Below, one piece after another: positions 8,259-16,410 of a stretch of DNA of 64,000 nt. The DNA lies in the NCBI RefSeq assembly GCF_023499255.1, contig NZ_CP092183.1, forward strand, positions 1,309,501 through 1,373,500, read 5' to 3'. The notes beneath the pieces are model-generated. The model searched no databases and was not told the DNA's origin. It worked only from the letters and a program-made list of their open reading frames with translations. The number at the start of each line of letters is the position of its first letter. Within the stretch, counting starts at the first letter, position 1. Made by a program: the position numbers and the translations under genes. This DNA comes from Couchioplanes caeruleus (GTDB lineage: Bacteria; Actinomycetota; Actinomycetes; Mycobacteriales; Micromonosporaceae).

Positions 8259-9506
8259 TCAGGCCTTGGTCCACTTCTGGTTGCTCGTGCCGCCGCAGTC
8301 CCAGAGCTGGAGCTGGGCGCCGTTGGCGTTGTTCCAGTCCTTGACGTCGACGCACTTGTTGGCGGAGACGTTCACCAGGTCGCCGGCACCCGAGAGGGTG
8401 AACCGCTGCACCGGGTTGCCGTTGCAGGTGACCAGCTGGATCGGCGTGCCGTTGGTCAGCGCGCCGCCGGCCGGGTCCATGCACTTGCCCATCGCCTGCA
8501 GGGTGCCGTTGCTCGCGAACGACCACTTCTGCGCGTTGCTGTTGTTGCAGTCCCAGAGCTGCAGCCGGGCGCCGTCCACCGCACTGGCGTTCGGGATGTC
8601 GATGCAGCGGCCGCTGAAGTTCGACTTGAGCATCGTGGCGCCGCTCGTGGGGGGCGGGGTGGTGCCGCCGCCGTCGTTGTTCCAGGCCGAGACGCGGACG
8701 TAGTCGACGAGCATGGTCTGCGGGAACTGGGTCGTGCCGTCCGGGTAGCCCGGCCAGTAGCCGCCGACCGCCACGTTCAGGATCATGAAGAAGTTGTGGT
8801 CGAACACCCACTGGTCGCCGCCGAGGTTGGACGGCGTGACCCGGAAGTACTCCGAGCCGTCGAGGTACCAGACGATCAGGTTGGGCGACCAGTCCACCCG
8901 GTAGTTGTGGAAGCCGTCGGCGAGCGGGAAGCCAAGCGTACGGTTGCCGCCGATGCCCTCCGCGCCGGAGTAGCCGGGGCCGTGCACCGTGCCGTACACG
9001 GTGTTCGGGGCCTTGCCGACGTTCTCCATGATGTCGATCTCGCCGGTGTTGGGCCAGCTGTTGCCGCCCAGCATCCAGAACGCCGGCCAGATGCCCTGGC
9101 CCCGCGGGATCTTGATGCTCGCCTCGAAGCGGCCGTACGTCTGGGAGAACTTGTCGGCCGTGAGGATGCGGCCGGACGTGTACTGGCAGGTGCCGTAGTG
9201 GCACTGGTAGTTGGCCGGGTTCTCCTTGCGCGCGGTGATCGCGAGGTGGCCCTGGCCGTCCATCGACACATTGCTGGTCGAATTGGTGTAGTACTGCCGC
9301 TCGTCGTTGCCGAAGCCGCTGCCGCCGATGTCGAACTTCCACTTGGCGGGGTCGACCGAGGAGCCGGCGGCGCCGTTGAACTCGTCGGACCAGGTGATGC
9401 CGCCGATCGCGGCATCGGCTGTGTCGTTACGGGAGGCGGCGAAGAGGCCGCCCGAGACGGTGACCGCGACTACCGCCGCGGCCAGGAGAACTCGTGCTGC
9501 GCGCAT
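8259..9506 (-). CDS. Secreted GH16 beta-glucanase with ricin-type lectin domain
   Basis: Protein of 415 residues: signal peptide (1-33), GH16 catalytic domain (~36-270) and a C-terminal ricin B-type beta-trefoil (CBM13, ~285-415) with repeated QLWDC and QKW signatures. The GH16 active-site motif EIDIME is intact (Glu156, Asp158, Glu161), so an endo-beta-1,3-glucanase or related activity is expected. The ATG at 9506 has GGAGG nine bases upstream. A paralogue with a ruined active site lies just upstream on the same strand. Confidence 0.92.
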   Translation of the reverse strand: MRAARVLLAAAVVAVTVSGGLFAASRNDTADAAIGGITWSDEFNGAAGSSVDPAKWKFDIGGSGFGNDERQYYTNSTSNVSMDGQGHLAITARKENPANYQCHYGTCQYTSGRILTADKFSQTYGRFEASIKIPRGQGIWPAFWMLGGNSWPNTGEIDIMENVGKAPNTVYGTVHGPGYSGAEGIGGNRTLGFPLADGFHNYRVDWSPNLIVWYLDGSEYFRVTPSNLGGDQWVFDHNFFMILNVAVGGYWPGYPDGTTQFPQTMLVDYVRVSAWNNDGGGTTPPPTSGATMLKSNFSGRCIDIPNASAVDGARLQLWDCNNSNAQKWSFASNGTLQAMGKCMDPAGGALTNGTPIQLVTCNGNPVQRFTLSGAGDLVNVSANKCVDVKDWNNANGAQLQLWDCGGTSNQKWTKA

Positions 9507-9531
9507 GGGGATGTGCCTCCGGGGGAAGAGG

Positions 9532-9560
9532 TTTGTAACACTCTTAGCAGTCTTTACAAA
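9532..9560 (-). promoter_or_regulatory. Inverted repeat upstream of the active GH16 gene
   Basis: TTTGTAA at 9532-9538 and TTACAAA at 9554-9560 form a perfect 7-bp inverted repeat with a 15-bp spacer, in AT-rich sequence 26-54 bases before the GH16 start. It could be an operator or part of the promoter. The regulator is unknown. Confidence 0.4.
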
Positions 9561-9631
9561 TCGACTGCCGCCAGTCAAGGGAGATCAGTTCCGGAACTCC
9601 CGATAACCGGTTTTCCCGCGGAGGTTTTCCC

Positions 9632-10705
9632 TCAGAGCTTCTTGAAGAGGCTGGGCAGCGCCGTCGGCTCCCAGCCGGGCAGCGAGGTGTGTGCCTCCAG
9701 CACCTCGTAATCGGCACCCTTGAAGGTCACGATCTGGCCGGCGGCGTAGTCGGTGAACGGCTTCCACGCCTGCTTGGCCGGCTTCGACGCGGGCGGGGTC
9801 GTGGGCGGGGTCGTGGGCGGTGCGGTGGTGGTGGGCACGACGGTCGGCTCGGTCGTCGGCGGCGTGGTCGGCTCCGCTGTCGGCTCGGTCGTCGGCGGGG
9901 TGGTCGCCGGGGCGGTCGGCTCCCCGGTGGGCGCGGACGTGGTCGGGGGCGCCGACGGCTCGGTCGCCCCGGTCACGTTCACCGCGTCGACGACCATGCG
10001 GGCCGGCAGCTCCGCGCGGCGCCCGTCGGTGACCACAAGGCTCAACGCGAGGCTGAACGGCCGGTCCGTCGCGTCGCCCGGGACCTCCATCTGCCGCACC
10101 ACGGTGCCGTCGACGGAGAACGTGAGGGTGCCGGCGGTCCAGGAGGCCGCGTACGTGTGGAAGCCGTCGGCGACCGGCTCGGCGAGCAGGTTCATCGCGG
10201 CGCCGCCCGGCGCGCCCGCGCTGATCAGCTCGAACGCCGGGCGCAGACCCTCCCCGGCGGACACCTGGATCCGGGCCGAGACCTCGCCCGACTCGCGGCG
10301 GAACGTCGACCGGGAGACCAGCCGGGCCGAGGTGAGTCCGCTGCGGCGGCCCTCGCGGGCGGTCAGCAGCAGGTTGCCCTCGCCGTCCAGGCGCGCGTTG
10401 CGGGTGCTCTGGCTGAACTGCAGGCCGTCGTCGGAGCGGCTCGTGTCCAGCACCCACTTCTGCGGGTCGACCGTGCTGCCGGCCGCCCCGTCGAAGTCGT
10501 CGGTGAAGCTGTCCGGCGACGTGCCGCCCTGCCAGCCGTGGCGCTGCTCGGTGCGTCCGCCGCGGTCACGCTCCGCCGCGTCGGCGCTGTCGTTGCGCGT
10601 CGGCAGCCAAATCGCGGTGGCCAGGCCGGCGGTCGCGACGGCGAGCGTGACGACGAGTCGGGGACGCAGCCAGGCGGGCTGCTGCGGCGCGCTGTGTCGC
10701 GGCAC
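9632..10705 (-). CDS. Catalytically degenerate GH16-like protein with chitin-binding domain
   Basis: Protein of 357 residues: N-terminal membrane/signal segment (~17-35), GH16-like fold (~65-235), a long Pro/Thr linker of PTTEPT-type repeats (~245-305) and a C-terminal CBM5/12-like domain (AGQIVTFKGADYE, then GWEP). It aligns with the neighbouring GH16 enzyme at FDGAAGSTVDPQKW and ADGFHTY. Where the active enzyme has GEIDIMENVG it has APGGAAMNLL, and about 25 following residues are missing. None of the three catalytic acids remains. It is probably a secreted carbohydrate-binding protein. The GTG at 10705 has GGAGG seven bases upstream. Confidence 0.8.
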   Translation of the reverse strand: MPRHSAPQQPAWLRPRLVVTLAVATAGLATAIWLPTRNDSADAAERDRGGRTEQRHGWQGGTSPDSFTDDFDGAAGSTVDPQKWVLDTSRSDDGLQFSQSTRNARLDGEGNLLLTAREGRRSGLTSARLVSRSTFRRESGEVSARIQVSAGEGLRPAFELISAGAPGGAAMNLLAEPVADGFHTYAASWTAGTLTFSVDGTVVRQMEVPGDATDRPFSLALSLVVTDGRRAELPARMVVDAVNVTGATEPSAPPTTSAPTGEPTAPATTPPTTEPTAEPTTPPTTEPTVVPTTTAPPTTPPTTPPASKPAKQAWKPFTDYAAGQIVTFKGADYEVLEAHTSLPGWEPTALPSLFKKL

Positions 10706-10820
10706 GGGGGAACCTCCGGGGGAGCGGTGGCGGTGTTGCTGGTGCTTCAGCAGAGACCTAAGAAGATCCAGGGGCAAAGGTCAAGGGTGAATCCGGGCAA
10801 TTAAAAAAAGATTCAGGTTT

Positions 10821-11237
10821 TCAGCCGGTGACGCGGCTCGAGATGCGTACGGCCGTCCCTTCGGGTCCGCTTTTGATCGCGAATGTGTCGGTGAGCTCCC
10901 GGACGAGATAAAGGCCCCACCCGCCCGGCTCATCGGGCGCCGGCTTCTCCTCGCGCAGCTGACCCACGCCGGCGCCGCTGTCGACGACCTCACAGGTCAC
11001 GGCACACGCCTCACACCACAGGGTCAGATGACCGGTGCCGCCGCCGTGGCGCACGGCGTTGGTCAGCAATTCGTTCACGGCCACGACGAAATCGTCGAGC
11101 CGGTCCCCGGTGAGCCCGGCCGCGCCCGCCCGGGCCGCGACGGCATGCCGCAGCGGTGCGACCCGGCTGCGGTCGAACGTCTCCGAGATGAGCACTTCCG
11201 TACCGATGTCTTCAGACGGTAGGCGACCCCTGATCAT
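10821..11237 (-). CDS. RsbW-like anti-sigma ATPase
   Basis: A 138-residue single HATPase domain of the serine-kinase anti-sigma type. The N box reads NELLTNAVRHGG and the G box GGWGLYLVREL. It should bind a sigma factor or phosphorylate a STAS antagonist; no partner is adjacent on the same strand. Its start codon is only 25 bases from the start of the divergent histidine kinase gene. No good ribosome site precedes ATG 11237, so the start is uncertain. Confidence 0.85.
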   Translation of the reverse strand: MIRGRLPSEDIGTEVLISETFDRSRVAPLRHAVAARAGAAGLTGDRLDDFVVAVNELLTNAVRHGGGTGHLTLWCEACAVTCEVVDSGAGVGQLREEKPAPDEPGGWGLYLVRELTDTFAIKSGPEGTAVRISSRVTG

Positions 11238-11250
11238 TCTGCTCGGTGAG

Positions 11251-11256
11251 TAGGGT
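11251..11256 (+). promoter_or_regulatory. Leaderless -10 box (TAGGGT) for the histidine kinase gene
   Basis: TAGGGT lies six bases before ATG 11263 inside the 25-bp divergent gap, predicting a transcript that starts at the A of ATG. Confidence 0.55.
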
Positions 11257-11262
11257 CAGCCC

Positions 11263-12393
11263 ATGGCGGAATCGAGCGGGCTCCAAACGCCGCTCTGGCG
11301 CGCGATCGCGGTGTACCGCATCGCCGCCCTGGTGTACGTGACCATCCTCGTGGTGCAGAACGTCAGCGTGTACGAGCGTCCGGTGCTCGCGTGGCCGGTG
11401 CTCGCGCTGACCGCGGGCTGGACCGTCTTCACCACGTACGCGTACGCCGTACCGGCCCGGCGCCGGCCGCCGCTGCTCGTCGCCGACCTGATCGTCACCA
11501 TGGCGGTGATGGCGTCCAGCGCCTGGATCGTCGGCCCGGCCGCACTCAAGGACGGCAAGCCCACGCTCGCCGTCGCCTGGCACGTCGCCCCGGTCATCGC
11601 CTGGGCCGTGGCCGGCGGCCGCCGCTGGGGCATCGCCGCGGCGCTCGCCATGGGCGCCACGGATCTGGTCGTGCGCAACCACTACGACCAGGCGGCGTAC
11701 ACCGGCACCGTGCTGATGCTGCTCGCGGCGCTCGCCGTCGGCTACCTCGTGGGCATCGCCGAGGTGTCCCAGCGGCGCCTGGAGCGCGCGATCCAGATGG
11801 AGGCCGCCACACGGGAACGGGAACGGCTCGCGCGCGACATCCACGACTCGGTGCTGCAGGTCCTCGCCCTCGTCAAGCGCCGGGGCGCCGGCCTCGACGG
11901 GGAGGCCGGGGAGCTCGCGCGCCTCGCCGGCGAGCAGGAGGCGGCGCTGCGCACCCTGGTCACCGGGCGCACCGCGGCGCCCGTGGACGCCAACGCCGAG
12001 GTCGACCTGATGACGCTGCTGGAGCCGTACGCGTCGGCCACGGTGTCGGTCGCGGCACCCGCGCAAGCGGTCCGCCTGCCCGGCCACGCCGCCACCGAGA
12101 TCGCGGCCGCGGTCGCGGCCGCCCTCGACAACGTCACCCGGCACTGCGACCCCGGCACCAAGGTGTGGGTGCTCGTCGAGGACGAGCCCGGCTCCGTGAC
12201 GGTCAGCGTCCGCGACGACGGCTGCGGCATCGCGCCCGAGCGCCTCACCGAGGCCGAGCATCAGGGCCGGCTCGGGGTCGCCCAGTCGATCCGGGGCCGC
12301 ATCGCCGACCTCGACGGCACCGTGACGATCACCTCGGCGCCGGGCGAGGGTACGGAGGTCGAGCTCCGCGTCCCCCGCCCCTCGATAGGGTGA
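11263..12393 (+). CDS. Membrane sensor histidine kinase (MacS-like)
   Basis: Protein of 376 residues with about five to six membrane segments in the first 170 residues. A HisKA_3-type dimerisation region follows with the phosphoacceptor in RDIHDSVLQ (His194), then a HATPase domain (LDNVTRHC, DDGCGI). The combination matches MacS/DUF5931 kinases of actinobacteria. It is the partner of the LuxR-type regulator that follows; the two genes overlap or nearly touch. The stimulus is unknown. MacRS systems in Streptomyces control membrane proteins and antibiotic production. Confidence 0.88.
   Translation: MAESSGLQTPLWRAIAVYRIAALVYVTILVVQNVSVYERPVLAWPVLALTAGWTVFTTYAYAVPARRRPPLLVADLIVTMAVMASSAWIVGPAALKDGKPTLAVAWHVAPVIAWAVAGGRRWGIAAALAMGATDLVVRNHYDQAAYTGTVLMLLAALAVGYLVGIAEVSQRRLERAIQMEAATRERERLARDIHDSVLQVLALVKRRGAGLDGEAGELARLAGEQEAALRTLVTGRTAAPVDANAEVDLMTLLEPYASATVSVAAPAQAVRLPGHAATEIAAAVAAALDNVTRHCDPGTKVWVLVEDEPGSVTVSVRDDGCGIAPERLTEAEHQGRLGVAQSIRGRIADLDGTVTITSAPGEGTEVELRVPRPSIG
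12386..12391 (+). promoter_or_regulatory. Possible internal leaderless -10 box (TAGGGT)
   Basis: TAGGGT inside the last codons of the kinase gene ends seven bases before GTG 12399, so the regulator may also be transcribed on its own. Confidence 0.35.
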
Positions 12394-12398
12394 GCGGC

Positions 12399-13043
12399 GT
12401 GGCAGTCAAGGTGATGGTGGTCGACGACCACCCGATGTGGCGCGAAGGCGTGGCGCGCGACCTCGCCGCGGCCGGGTACGACGTCGTCGCGACGACCGGG
12501 GAGGGCCGCCAGGCCGTGCGGATCGCCGGCGCCGCGCGGCCCGACGTGGTCGTGCTGGACCTGCAGCTGCCGGACATCTCCGGGGTCGAGGTGATCACCG
12601 GGCTGCTCGCGGCACTGCCGTCGGTCCGGGTGCTCATGCTGTCGGCCAGCGGGGAGCAGCAGAGCGTCCTCGACGCGGTCAAGGCGGGCGCGTCCGGGTA
12701 CCTGCTCAAGTCGGCCGGTCAGGCGGAGTTCCTCGAGGCGGTGGGGCGTACGGCCGCCGGCGACACCGTGTTCACGCCGGGGCTGGCCGGGCTGGTGCTC
12801 GGGGAATTCCGGCGGCTGGCCGTCGAGCCCGCCGGGGACGACGGCATGACGCCCAAGCTGACCGAGCGCGAGACCGAGGTGCTGCGGCTGGTCGCCAAGG
12901 GCCTGTCCTACCGGCAGATCGCGGAGCGGCTGGTGCTGAGCCACCGGACCGTGCAGAACCACGTGCAGAACACGCTGGGCAAGCTGCAACTGCACAACCG
13001 GGTGGAGCTCACCCGCTATGCGATCGAGCAGGGCCTGGACTGA
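12399..13043 (+). CDS. LuxR/NarL-family response regulator (MacR-like)
   Basis: Protein of 214 residues. The receiver domain has DD at positions 9-10, the phosphorylated Asp54 in VVLDLQLP and Lys in LLKSAG. It is followed by a LuxR helix-turn-helix (LTERETEVLRLVAKG ... RTVQNHV). It should be phosphorylated by the preceding kinase and bind DNA as a dimer. Start GTG 12399 is preferred because the receiver begins at once; GTG 12390, overlapping the kinase stop as GTGA, is in frame and would add three residues. Confidence 0.9.
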   Translation: MAVKVMVVDDHPMWREGVARDLAAAGYDVVATTGEGRQAVRIAGAARPDVVVLDLQLPDISGVEVITGLLAALPSVRVLMLSASGEQQSVLDAVKAGASGYLLKSAGQAEFLEAVGRTAAGDTVFTPGLAGLVLGEFRRLAVEPAGDDGMTPKLTERETEVLRLVAKGLSYRQIAERLVLSHRTVQNHVQNTLGKLQLHNRVELTRYAIEQGLD

Positions 13044-13048
13044 CGAGC

Positions 13049-13074
13049 GCCCCGGCAGCCGTCGCCGCCGGGGC
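13049..13074. terminator. Terminator between convergent regulator and DUF5709 genes
   Basis: GCCCCGGC at 13049-13056 pairs with GCCGGGGC at 13067-13074 around a 10-base loop, directly after the response regulator stop and before the stop of the convergent gene. Confidence 0.7.
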
Positions 13075-13084
13075 ACCCGAGTTC

Positions 13085-13642
13085 TCAGTGGTAGTTCGGG
13101 GCGTTGGTCTCGTGCATGGCCGCCTCCTCCGCCGAGGCGCCGCCGCCGGCCGCCCCCGCGTCGTACGCCACGCTGTCCGGCTCGTCGTCGGTGCCGAAGC
13201 CCTCGTCCGACTCGACCAGGCGCCCCACCGGCCGCGGGGCGACGTCGTCGAGCTGGCCGTCGTCGTACATCGAGACCGGGGAGTTCGGGTCGGACGTCGG
13301 GCTCTGGCCCCACACGTCCGCGTCGAGCTGCCGCTGCTCCGGGTCGTCGACGGTCTCGTCGTACGGGTCGCGCCGGGGCGGGAGCGGGTCCTCCGCGCCG
13401 ACGTCGGGCCGCTCCTGGCTGAGCCGGTAGTCGAGCGATTCGCCCTCGCGCTGCTCCTCGGCGGTGTTGCCGTAGCGGTTCGCGCCGCCCGGTCCCACCC
13501 CCGCGAGCGCGGCCGGGTCGGGGCCGTCCGCCCAGCGGCCGCTGTCCACCTCGTCGTACGCGTTGGAATCGTCGTCCGCGGTCTCGGGCAGGCCGGACGC
13601 CTCCGGATCGGAGACCTCGGTCGGGAAGTCGTCGTCTCGCAT
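13085..13642 (-). CDS. Acidic disordered protein, DUF5709-like
   Basis: A 185-residue, very acidic and Gly/Asp/Pro-rich protein with little predicted structure. It resembles the actinobacterial DUF5709 proteins (segments ESLDYRLSQERPDV, PEQRQLDADVWGQ, EEAAMHE). No enzymatic motif is visible. The ATG at 13642 lacks a clear Shine-Dalgarno sequence. It follows the STAS/ATPase gene by ten bases on the same strand, so the two may be co-transcribed and share a stress role. Confidence 0.75.
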   Translation of the reverse strand: MRDDDFPTEVSDPEASGLPETADDDSNAYDEVDSGRWADGPDPAALAGVGPGGANRYGNTAEEQREGESLDYRLSQERPDVGAEDPLPPRRDPYDETVDDPEQRQLDADVWGQSPTSDPNSPVSMYDDGQLDDVAPRPVGRLVESDEGFGTDDEPDSVAYDAGAAGGGASAEEAAMHETNAPNYH

Positions 13643-13652
13643 GAGGTGATGA

Positions 13653-14426
13653 CTACCCGCGGGAGTGCCCGGCCATGCCTGTGCCGCGCAGATCGCCCGC
13701 CGGCTCCTCGTCGCCCGCGAGCGCGGCCCACACCACCTTGCCGTCGGACACCGGCAGGCAGCCCCAGCGGCTGGCCACCGAGTCGATGAGCAGCAGGCCG
13801 CGGCCGCCGTACGAGGTCACCGGCACGGGCTCGCCGGAGTAGCGGGGCACCTCGGGGGAGCGGTCGCGCACCGCCACGGTCATCGTCCCGCCGTGCAGCC
13901 CGAGCAGGACGACCATGTCCGTGTGCGCGTGCGCCACCACGTTGTTGACCATCTCGGTGACGACGATGCACGCGGGGCCGGCCAGGTCGCGCAGCTCCCA
14001 GCGGGCGCAGGCCTCCGTGACGAGCTCGCGGGAGCGCCGGGCGGCGCCGACGACCGGCTGGAGCGGCGTGGTCAGGAAGTGGTCCGGGGCGGGGTCGCCG
14101 AGGGCGGTGAACGCCTCCTCGGGCGTGGACCACGTGGGCAGGCCCAGCCCGTGCCAGGCGCGGGCGTCGCCGGCGGCGCAGACCACGAGGGGCGCGCCCG
14201 GCCATTCGGCGCCGGCCCGGGCGACGTCGCGCAGCACGGTGATCGCGCCGGGCTCGTCGAGGGAGAGCTCGCGCACGTCGACGACCAGGGCCTCCGGCTG
14301 CCCGGCCAGGACGTCGAGCAGAGCCGACCGCACGGCGGGGGCGGAGCCGGTGTCGAGCACCCCGGTGAGGCGGACGACCGGGTAGGTCAGCCCGCCGTCG
14401 ACCCGGTGTCGGACCTCGCTCGGCAT
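13653..14426 (-). CDS. STAS domain fused to anti-sigma ATPase
   Basis: Protein of 257 residues combining a STAS/anti-anti-sigma domain (~1-100, with LVVDVRELSLDEPGA) and a HATPase domain (~125-240, N box TEMVNNVVAHAH, G box GGRGLLLID). A fusion of antagonist and anti-sigma kinase modules suggests a self-contained partner switch. ATG 14426 is selected because GGAG lies six bases upstream; an earlier ATG gives only a poor site. The start codon overlaps a half-site of a palindromic motif that recurs 65 bp upstream, suggesting autoregulation. Confidence 0.82.
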   Translation of the reverse strand: MPSEVRHRVDGGLTYPVVRLTGVLDTGSAPAVRSALLDVLAGQPEALVVDVRELSLDEPGAITVLRDVARAGAEWPGAPLVVCAAGDARAWHGLGLPTWSTPEEAFTALGDPAPDHFLTTPLQPVVGAARRSRELVTEACARWELRDLAGPACIVVTEMVNNVVAHAHTDMVVLLGLHGGTMTVAVRDRSPEVPRYSGEPVPVTSYGGRGLLLIDSVASRWGCLPVSDGKVVWAALAGDEEPAGDLRGTGMAGHSRG

Positions 14427-14490
14427 GATCACTCCATTGTGCATAACGCGTAGGACGTTCGCATTGTTGCAGGACTGGACTTTGGCGCGG

Positions 14491-14510
14491 TATGCACTAT
14501 TTGGTGCATA
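14491..14510. promoter_or_regulatory. Palindromic operator candidate TATGCAC-N6-GTGCATA
   Basis: A perfect 7-bp inverted repeat (14491-14497 and 14504-14510) with a 6-bp spacer lies in the gap upstream of the STAS/ATPase gene. A related site at 14426-14445 keeps the right half GTGCATA and the 6-bp spacer but has a degenerate left half over the start codon. Confidence 0.5.
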
Positions 14511-14566
14511 AGCGAAGCATGGTCATGGGGAGGTCTGTACCCCGCCGACCGCCGCTCATGCACATC

Positions 14567-15466
14567 TCATCGGGCGGCCGGGCGCAGGGGTACCCCTTCC
14601 GCCCGTCGCCCGGTCGCGGCCCTGGCGGTCGCATGGTGGTGCTGCGGCTCGGCGTACCGGGTCATCGCGATGACCGCACCGAGCGTGATCACGAAGCCGA
14701 ACGCCGCCAGCCACTCGCGCCCCGGATGGATCCGGTCACCGAGCAGCAGCAGCCCCACGATCGCCGCGGGCACCGCCCCGGCGGCGTCCATCGCGGCGAC
14801 CGCGGCCGTGGTCGAGCCGCGCTGCATGGCCAGGCCCAGCTGGAGCTGACCGACCACCGAATGCGCGATCAGCAGGTAGAGCAGGGGGTTCGTCAGGAAG
14901 CCCGCGGCCGAGTGCTCGTTCGCCAGCGGGCGCGCCGCGATCGCCGCCGCCGAGAAGGCGATGCCGGCCAGCGAACCCAGGACGACCGAGCCGGTGGCAC
15001 CGTGCAGGCGCACCGCGAAGAAACCGAGCAGGCCGATCACCGCGAGCGCGACCGTCAGCCCGATCACGCCCGCCGTGCCCAGCGGCCGCGACGGCGCCGG
15101 CTGCGCCGACACCACCAGCGCGGTGATGCCCACCAGGAGCAGCGTGAGCAGCGCCAGCTCGGCGACGGGCAGCGCCCACTTCAGCACGATGACGCCCAGC
15201 AGCGCGGTGACCCCGAGCCCTGCCGCCACGCTGGCCTGCACCAGGAACAGCGGCAGATCCTTGCGGGCGAAGAACGCCAGCATGAAGCCCAGGACCTGAC
15301 AGACGACACCGAACAGATACGTACGGTGACAGGCCAGGCGCACCAGCAGCTGCGGATCGAAGGTGTGGTGCACGCTCGTCCGCGCCGCCGCGACCGACTG
15401 CAGCAGGTTCGCCACCCCGTACGCGCCGATCATGGCTGCCAGGTATACCCAGCCTGCGGACATCAC
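14567..15466 (-). CDS. DMT-superfamily (EamA-like) membrane transporter
   Basis: Protein of 299 residues with about nine to ten hydrophobic helices, arranged as two EamA-like halves (VNLLQS... and GLAMQRGSTTAAVAAMDAAG). Drug/metabolite transporters of this group export amino acids or small metabolites; the substrate cannot be read from sequence. A His-rich and basic tail (PQHHHATARAATGRR) follows the last helix. GTG 15466 is taken as the start because TATCCT ends six bases before it; ATG 15463 follows directly. Confidence 0.85.
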   Translation of the reverse strand: MMSAGWVYLAAMIGAYGVANLLQSVAAARTSVHHTFDPQLLVRLACHRTYLFGVVCQVLGFMLAFFARKDLPLFLVQASVAAGLGVTALLGVIVLKWALPVAELALLTLLLVGITALVVSAQPAPSRPLGTAGVIGLTVALAVIGLLGFFAVRLHGATGSVVLGSLAGIAFSAAAIAARPLANEHSAAGFLTNPLLYLLIAHSVVGQLQLGLAMQRGSTTAAVAAMDAAGAVPAAIVGLLLLGDRIHPGREWLAAFGFVITLGAVIAMTRYAEPQHHHATARAATGRRAEGVPLRPAAR

Positions 15467-15472
15467 TCGGCG

Positions 15473-15478
15473 AGGATA
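15473..15478 (-). promoter_or_regulatory. Leaderless -10 box (TATCCT) for the DMT transporter
   Basis: Read on the minus strand, TATCCT is followed by six bases and then GTG 15466, predicting a leaderless transcript. Confidence 0.5.
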
Positions 15479-15515
15479 GACCAGCCGCGGAGCCCCCCGG
15501 AGGACGAACGGTGCG

Positions 15516-16319
15516 TCAGGCCCGCCCGCGTGCCAGCCGTCCGAGGATCTCCTCGTGGAGGTGACCGTTGGTAGCGATCGCGCTGCCGTCGCCCGGCGCC
15601 CGCTGGCCCGCCAGGTCGGTGAAGGAGCCCCCGGCCTCGAGCACGATCGGGATCAGCGCCGCCACGTCCCACAGCGAGAGGTCGGGGTAGACCATCGCGT
15701 CCACCGCGCCCTCGGCGAGCAGCATGTAGCCGTAGAAGTCGCCGTAGCCCCGGGACCGCCAGGTGTCGCGCATCAGGTCCAGCATCGGCTCCAGGTAGCC
15801 GGCCTTCTCCCAGTCGGGCAGGCTCGCGTACGCCAGGCTCGCGTCGGACAGCCGCCGGACCCCCGACACGGAGATCCTGGTGGCGGCCCGCTGGTGCTTT
15901 CCCGCGTACGCGCCGTGCCCCAGCGCGCCCCACCACCGGCGGCCCAGCGCGGGCGCGGAGACCAGCCCGGCCACCGGCCGCTCGCCCTCCATGAGGGCGA
16001 TCAGCGTGCCCCAGATCGGCACGCCGCGGATGAAGTTCTTCGTGCCGTCGATCGGGTCGATCACCCAGTGCCGGTTGCCCTGCCCGGCCGGCGCGGTCGA
16101 GCTGCCGAACTCCTCGCCGATCACGCCGTCGCGGGGCCGGGCCCGCGCCAGCGTCGAGCGGATCGCCTGCTCGACGGCGGTGTCGGCGTCGGAGACCGGG
16201 GTCAGGTCGGGCTTGGACTGCACGTGCAGGTCCAGCGCCCGGAACCGCGCCATGGAGATCGAGTCGGCGGTGTCGGCCAGCAGGTGGGCGAGCGCGAGGT
16301 CGTCGGCGTACGAAGCCAT
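15516..16319 (-). CDS. hisN: Histidinol-phosphatase, inositol monophosphatase family
   Basis: Protein of 267 residues of the metal-dependent IMPase superfamily. Metal-binding motifs are intact: GEE around residue 70, DPIDGTKNF around residue 90 and WDVAA near residue 225. The closest group by motif and length is the actinobacterial HisN histidinol-phosphatase, which makes histidinol in histidine synthesis. Other IMPase activities cannot be excluded. It starts at ATG 16319, six bases after a TAGCGT hexamer. Confidence 0.85.
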   Translation of the reverse strand: MASYADDLALAHLLADTADSISMARFRALDLHVQSKPDLTPVSDADTAVEQAIRSTLARARPRDGVIGEEFGSSTAPAGQGNRHWVIDPIDGTKNFIRGVPIWGTLIALMEGERPVAGLVSAPALGRRWWGALGHGAYAGKHQRAATRISVSGVRRLSDASLAYASLPDWEKAGYLEPMLDLMRDTWRSRGYGDFYGYMLLAEGAVDAMVYPDLSLWDVAALIPIVLEAGGSFTDLAGQRAPGDGSAIATNGHLHEEILGRLARGRA

Positions 16320-16325
16320 GCGGGC

Positions 16326-16331
16326 ACGCTA
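16326..16331 (-). promoter_or_regulatory. Leaderless -10 box (TAGCGT) for hisN
   Basis: On the minus strand TAGCGT is separated by six bases from ATG 16319; a transcript starting at the ATG is predicted. Confidence 0.5.
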
Positions 16332-16410
16332 GCCGATCGAGGTCGCGGTCACGCCGCACCGGGGGCCACCCCGGGTCGTTGCGGCTCGCGGTCGTGGCCC
16401 GGCCGCCGGG

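Noticed and set aside
14492..15574. Plus-strand gene starting in the operator region
   Set aside because: It runs antisense to the DMT transporter, is Gln/His/Arg-rich, and has no ribosome site.
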